Below the pieces are notes generated by a model. The model was not told the DNA's origin, did no database searches, and saw nothing but the letters and a program-made list of their open reading frames with translations. Shown here in pieces: positions 6,901 through 8,954 of a DNA stretch of 8,954 nucleotides. The translations under genes were made by a program, and so were the position numbers. Every line of letters begins with the position of its first letter. The first letter of the stretch is position 1. Source of the DNA: Peptococcaceae bacterium (lineage in GTDB: Bacteria > Bacillota > Peptococcia > DRI-13 > UBA5745); assembly GCA_031264885.1 (NCBI GenBank), contig JAISDM010000306.1, forward strand, positions 1-8,954, in the 5' to 3' direction.

Positions 6901-7285
6901 GGCAAAGGAGAGAAGAAAAGCGGATCGCAGGAAGGCCCCCGGCTCCGACCGCAGGGAGGGGAATGAGAGGAGAAGCGGCATGGACAGACGAGAACTCGCC
7001 GAAACCGGCGCCGCGGCCGTGGACGGAGCCGCGGCTGGGGTTGACGCCGCGGGCGCAGATGACGCCCTCACGCCGGATCAAGCGGCGCTGCTCCGGCTGA
7101 AGAAGGCGCTGGAAGCGGAGCGCGTGGGAGAGGCGGACGGCGCGGTCAAGGATTTGTTGCGGCGCTGGGTTGGAACAACAACGGGAGAAACCCTCTCCCG
7201 GATTGAGGATTGTGTGTTGGTATCCGATTTTCAAGAGGCTGCCGACATAATGGATGAATTATTGGAGGGACGATTCCATGGGTGA
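3920..7285 (+). CDS. Membrane hybrid histidine kinase with REC and HPt domains
   Basis: An 1121-residue protein read from GTG 3920-3922, which follows AGGAGGGCGGAG and overlaps the previous stop by 8 nt; an ATG at 3899 lies further upstream but has no ribosome site. Residues about 10-230 hold some eight membrane segments, the first four as two copies of one hairpin. A PAS-like domain (about 245-352) is followed by HisKA with the phospho-site SHEIRTP (His374), then HATPase_c with the N box NLLSNAVKYT, DTGVGI and EGTGLGLAIS. Next is a receiver-like fold without its Asp (about 607-713), then a true receiver (732-850: IVDD, Asp782 in FMDHMMPGMDG, Lys836). An HPt domain follows (His937 in QVHALKSASA), then an Arg-rich linker repeating DRR/ERR, and a C-terminal helical domain of about 75 residues. 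It should autophosphorylate and relay His374-Asp782-His937, probably to the HD-GYP regulator encoded next. The membrane domain suggests a membrane-derived or small lipophilic signal; its ligand cannot be told. Confidence 0.93.
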   Translation: MNNRNGAEGYFRMAAVFAVCSMIILILIYAPSYIGRGNYVNLAIPTAVCCALILCSIPVLRYIKKVWSGNMDAGYFQAANLLAVFSMVAFILIRLPEYISHGLYVRAAALLVCCLGAILIMILLMLRVKKISTLAFFIPAVIFILYTAGTIFLGGSFYYFLIYLVICGIGAAYCDYKKFFWFLILAHGAVLILILLGAPLSNEDISFSDMLVNWIATVYVSIFSLMLSRFSTEKSSRSSRALNTFSTLMTTTPNLVALVDGMSRVMYISRPLAVLAHIEDYEMAAGRPLIDLFPEMDMKLMICDVLNAGGFYEDTRELTLNGEIRHFKIIADNLHGTLGGKFIDISDITPIVQAKFEAERSAEAKSVFLANTSHEIRTPMNAILGVAELMLRKELPQDVREDAAAIRQAGSNLLSIINDILDFSKIESGKMEIVPAEYEFASLVNDVVGIIRTRLIEKDILFTVNLDSKLPRGLVGDEARVRQILLNLLSNAVKYTREGTIALTVEGTWDPDGSVALCFEISDTGVGIKAEDMGKLFGDFSRLDTHKNRGVEGTGLGLAISRNLCRMMGGDIRVRSAYGKGSTFTAVLPQKIKAPEPFAAVRSPETKQVLIYETRVPYADSIVRSVENLGVRCTFANIWEDFTQHLENGRYPFIFAPGHLFEKVYETAGQLAPESALILLAEFGELIVRNNVCSIAMPAHSLSIANALNGMAGDAAGDRIKDSGVRFIMPEARILIVDDIATNLKVAAGLLAPYRARVDCREGGLEAIERTRESPYDLIFMDHMMPGMDGIEAAAAIRALPGGRFREVPIIALTANAVSGMREMFLENGFQDYLAKPIEISKLNEIVAKWIPPEKQERLVETEERAPASRGTDFAPPEPELAIDGVDTARGVAMTGGSARQYQEVLALYCRDAAERLELLREAPDEAHLALFITQVHALKSASASIGAAALSERAAELEAAGRRGDLDFVRENLGGFHEALALLVSHIRAALSAAKERRKADRRKAPGSDRREGNERRSGMDRRELAETGAAAVDGAAAGVDAAGADDALTPDQAALLRLKKALEAERVGEADGAVKDLLRRWVGTTTGETLSRIEDCVLVSDFQEAADIMDELLEGRFHG
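3944..4309 (+). repeat. Tandem duplicated two-helix membrane unit
   Basis: Within the hybrid kinase, the 57 residues encoded at 3944-4114 align without gaps to the 57 encoded at 4139-4309, a period of 65 residues. Both begin GYF, share AV-x-SM, ILI, P-x-YI and G-x-YV, and end KK, with about 24 of 57 positions identical. Each unit is one membrane hairpin, so the sensor arose at least partly by internal duplication. Divergence at DNA level shows it is not recent. Confidence 0.75.
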
Positions 7286-8435
7286 TTTATCTCAGGATCC
7301 GGGTCTTGAGCAAGAGGCCCGGGCGGTCGTGATGATCGTGGACGACAATATCGCCAATCTGAAGATCGCGAAGATCGCGCTTTCGGACGTGTTCGACGTT
7401 TTTACCGTCCCGTCCGCGGCCAAAATGTTCGATCTCCTGGAGCGAAACGTCCCGGCGCTGATTTTGTTGGACATCGACATGCCGGAGATGGACGGGTACG
7501 CGGCGATCAAGATTCTCAAGGAAAACCCGGACACGCGGGACATCCCCGTAATCTTCCTGACGGCAAAAAGCGATTCGGAATCGGAATTGGAGGGGTTGAC
7601 CCTGGGCGCTATCGACTATATCTCCAAGCCGTTTTTGCCGCCGCTCCTGCTGAAACGCGTCGAGCTTCATCTGATGGTGGAAAGCCAGAAGCATAAGCTG
7701 GAAGCCCAGGCTCAAACGCTGAAAGAGCAACGGGAGCAGCTACAGAATTTCAACGAGAATCTGCAAAAGATGGTCGAGGAAAAAACCGGGAAGGTGCTGG
7801 AACTGCAAAGCGCCATCCTTAAAACGGTCGCCGATCTTGTGGAGAGCCGCGACGACATCACCGGCGGGCATGTAGAGCGCACGCAGCACGGGCTGTCGGT
7901 GATGGTCGCCGCCCTGGAGGATCTGGGCCTTTACCGTGAGCAGATGGAGGATTGGGACATTCCGCTGCTCCTGCAATCGTCGCAGTTGCATGACGTGGGC
8001 AAAATATCCATCAGCGATCACATTCTGAACAAACCGGGAAAGCTGACCCCGGAGGAATTTGACGAGATGAAAAGGCACACGACCTTTGGCGTGGCGATTA
8101 TTGAGAAAATTGAAACCAGCACGCCGGAAAGCGATTTTCTCAGGCACGCCAAGATTTTTGCCGGGACGCACCAGGAGAAATGGGACGGCTCCGGCTATCC
8201 CGCCGGGATTTCGGGGGAGGACATACCCTTGCAGGGGCGGCTTATGGCGATTGCCGACGTGTACGACGCCCTGGTGTCCGAACGGCCCTACAAAAAGGCG
8301 TTTTCCCATGAGGAGGCCGTCCGTATTATCGTGGAAAGCCGGGGAACCCATTTCGACCCGGTCCTGACCGACGTATTTCAGCAGGTGGCGGACCAGTTCC
8401 AGCGGGGCGGGGCTGACCCCCAGAGCAGGGCATGA
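7278..8435 (+). CDS. Response regulator with HD-GYP phosphodiesterase domain
   Basis: A 385-residue protein from ATG 7278, chosen over an ATG at 7254 because GGAGGGA (7264-7270) ends 7 nt before it and it overlaps the kinase stop by 8 nt. The receiver (residues about 16-130) has VDD (21-23), phospho-acceptor Asp65 in LLDIDMPEMDG, Thr95 and Lys117. A charged coiled coil (about 134-180) leads to an HD-GYP domain (about 183-370) with GGHVERT, LHDVGK (His238-Asp239), LNKPGKL, KRH (His267), LRH (His290), THQEKWDGSGYP, and ADVYDAL. HD-GYP domains hydrolyse cyclic di-GMP to pGpG or GMP with a bi- or tri-metal centre. The HHExxDGxGYP signature reads HQE here: the second His, a metal ligand in some members, is Gln. 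It is probably a c-di-GMP phosphodiesterase switched by the upstream kinase's HPt domain. It lacks any membrane segment. A REP-like array starts right at its stop codon. Confidence 0.93.
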   Translation: MGDLSQDPGLEQEARAVVMIVDDNIANLKIAKIALSDVFDVFTVPSAAKMFDLLERNVPALILLDIDMPEMDGYAAIKILKENPDTRDIPVIFLTAKSDSESELEGLTLGAIDYISKPFLPPLLLKRVELHLMVESQKHKLEAQAQTLKEQREQLQNFNENLQKMVEEKTGKVLELQSAILKTVADLVESRDDITGGHVERTQHGLSVMVAALEDLGLYREQMEDWDIPLLLQSSQLHDVGKISISDHILNKPGKLTPEEFDEMKRHTTFGVAIIEKIETSTPESDFLRHAKIFAGTHQEKWDGSGYPAGISGEDIPLQGRLMAIADVYDALVSERPYKKAFSHEEAVRIIVESRGTHFDPVLTDVFQQVADQFQRGGADPQSRA

Positions 8436-8516
8436 CCCGTCATTCCGGGCCTGATCCGGAACCCAGGTTCCTTGGTTTATCATTTTTGGATTCCGGGACA
8501 AGCCCGGAATGACAGG
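8436..8516. repeat. REP-like inverted pair forming a large hairpin
   Basis: A forward unit (8436-8464, GTCATTCCGGGCCTGATCCG core) and an inverted unit (8488-8516, CGGGACAAGCCCGGAATGAC core) match at 24 of 29 positions as reverse complements, with a 23-nt AT-rich loop. Each unit is itself an imperfect palindrome around CCGG. The pair begins at the base after the HD-GYP stop and probably stabilises or terminates the operon mRNA. Units of this CATTCCGGG type are scattered between genes in many bacteria. Confidence 0.8.
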
Positions 8517-8543
8517 GGACAGATAAGCCCGGAATGACAGGGG
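8500..8543. repeat. 19-bp tandem direct repeat, partial third REP unit
   Basis: AAGCCCGGAATGACAGGGG occurs at 8500-8518 and again at 8525-8543, a 25-bp period. The second copy is half a REP-like unit joined to its 3' flank, so it is a local duplication of the end of the inverted unit rather than a separate insertion. Confidence 0.8.
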
Positions 8544-8773
8544 GAGGGACATATATTGTGTATTGGTAATGTTTAGGCGCGTTTCCGGGCGGCCTGTGGC
8601 GGCGGGAGCCGCTGCTGCGGCTAGGGATACATTCACAACTGTAACAAAATGGATTCTGCGGATTCCGGGTCAGGCCCCGGAATGACGGGACGGCTTGCGT
8701 TCTCTTGTGTTCGTGTGGTATGTTGTATAGCGACGGCCGCCGCGCGGCCGAAAACAATGGAAACGAGGACACG
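8544..8773. other. Gene-free gap and lipoprotein leader
   Basis: No supported gene lies between the REP pair and the lipoprotein; counting the repeats, the gene-free stretch is 8436-8773. It holds one more REP-like unit (8660-8686). A possible promoter follows, TTGCGT (8695-8700), 18 bp, TATGTT (8719-8724), of poor quality. A GC hairpin has CGGCCGC (8734-8740) pairing with GCGGCCG (8744-8750) around CGC and would lie in the lipoprotein leader. Nothing recognisable occupies 8545-8655. Confidence 0.5.
8660..8686. repeat. Solitary REP-like unit
   Basis: GGATTCCGGG(T)CAGGCCCCGGAATGAC here matches the inverted unit at 8488-8513 apart from a few central changes and one extra base. It has the same orientation and no partner nearby. 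Confidence 0.75.
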
Positions 8774-8954
8774 ATGTTGAAGAGGACGCATATGTTGAAA
8801 CGGACGGTTTTATTGCTGCTGGCCGTTGTGATGGCCACGGGCCTCGCGGCCTGCTCAAAAAATGACGGCGCCGGACAGCCGGCGCGGGTTCCCGCGGAAG
8901 CGGCCGCGGACGGCGGGAGAACAGCGGCCAATCAGGAAAAAACGGCGGAAAACC
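8774..8954 (+). CDS. Lipoprotein, N-terminal part
   Basis: The gene runs off the right edge; about 60 residues are visible. MLKRTHMLKRTVLLLLAVVM leads to ATGLAACSKNDG, a type II signal peptide with a positively charged start, a hydrophobic core and the lipobox LAAC, where the Cys would be lipidated. The mature part begins with a low-complexity Ala/Gly/Glu linker. ATG codons at 8774 and 8792 are in frame; each has its own GAGGA site (8765-8769 and 8782-8786), and the two starts sit in an imperfect tandem duplication. The second gives the more usual signal length of about 20 residues. Many such lipoproteins are ABC transporter binding proteins, but nothing visible shows that. It has its own leader and is separated from the operon by REP-like repeats, so it is probably not part of it. 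Confidence 0.8.
   Translation, partial: MLKRTHMLKRTVLLLLAVVMATGLAACSKNDGAGQPARVPAEAAADGGRTAANQEKTAEN

Noticed and set aside
7254..7277. ATG at 7254 as start of the HD-GYP regulator
   Set aside because: ATG 7278 follows GGAGGGA at ideal spacing, and the extra residues would precede a normal receiver start without adding a motif.
7740..8636. Open frame of 298 codons on the - strand
   Set aside because: It lies antisense to the well-supported HD-GYP gene and runs through the REP-like repeats; it shows no domain.
8436..8686. CRISPR array
   Set aside because: Units face both ways, spacing is irregular, spacers are not of one length, and no cas gene is present.

Overview
The window holds a four-gene signalling operon on the + strand (1514-8435). 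To its left is a strip of decayed genes and a divergent XRE-type repressor. To its right are a repeat-containing gap and the start of a lipoprotein gene. The host looks like an anaerobic bacterium: the promoters are close to sigma70/sigmaA consensus with 17-bp spacers, AGGAGG-type ribosome sites are common, coding DNA is GC-rich, and there is a remnant of an iron-sulphur protein of a type I associate with anaerobes. Clostridia or a host-associated spirochaete fit best, but this is inference; no gene here settles the phylum.

Layout. 1-323 (-): 5' part of an AAA+ ATPase of the AAA_14/DUF4143 type, preceded by a perfect 17-bp inverted repeat whose proximal arm carries its ribosome site. 406-976: two decayed genes tail to tail, a GNAT acetyltransferase C-terminus (+) and an epoxyqueuosine-reductase-like 4Fe-4S protein (-) with an in-frame stop and a frame change. 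1000-1040: strong hairpin terminator. 1028-1381 (-): XRE-family regulator. 1404-1475: two back-to-back promoters whose -35 boxes sit in the arms of one 8-bp palindrome. 1514-1723 (+): small protein sharing a helical motif with the C-terminus of the XRE regulator. 1720-3927 (+): membrane sensor, histidine-kinase-like dimerisation segment without its phospho-histidine, proline-rich linker and a diacylglycerol/sphingosine-kinase-type lipid kinase domain. 3920-7285 (+): eight-segment membrane hybrid histidine kinase with PAS, HisKA, HATPase, pseudo-receiver, receiver and HPt. 7278-8435 (+): receiver plus HD-GYP cyclic-di-GMP phosphodiesterase. 8436-8686: REP-like palindromes. 8774-8954 (+): start of a lipoprotein gene with a duplicated ribosome site and start.

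How it may work (inference). The four + strand genes overlap by 4, 8 and 8 nt, so they are probably translated as a coupled unit under the palindrome-controlled promoter. The hybrid kinase has every site for a His374-Asp782-His937 relay, and the HD-GYP protein supplies a final acceptor, Asp65. The first large protein cannot phosphorylate itself by the usual route but could couple an external signal, or pairing with the hybrid kinase, to phosphorylation of a membrane lipid. A sensor-gated lipid kinase translated together with a c-di-GMP phosphodiesterase relay is the most unusual thing in the window.
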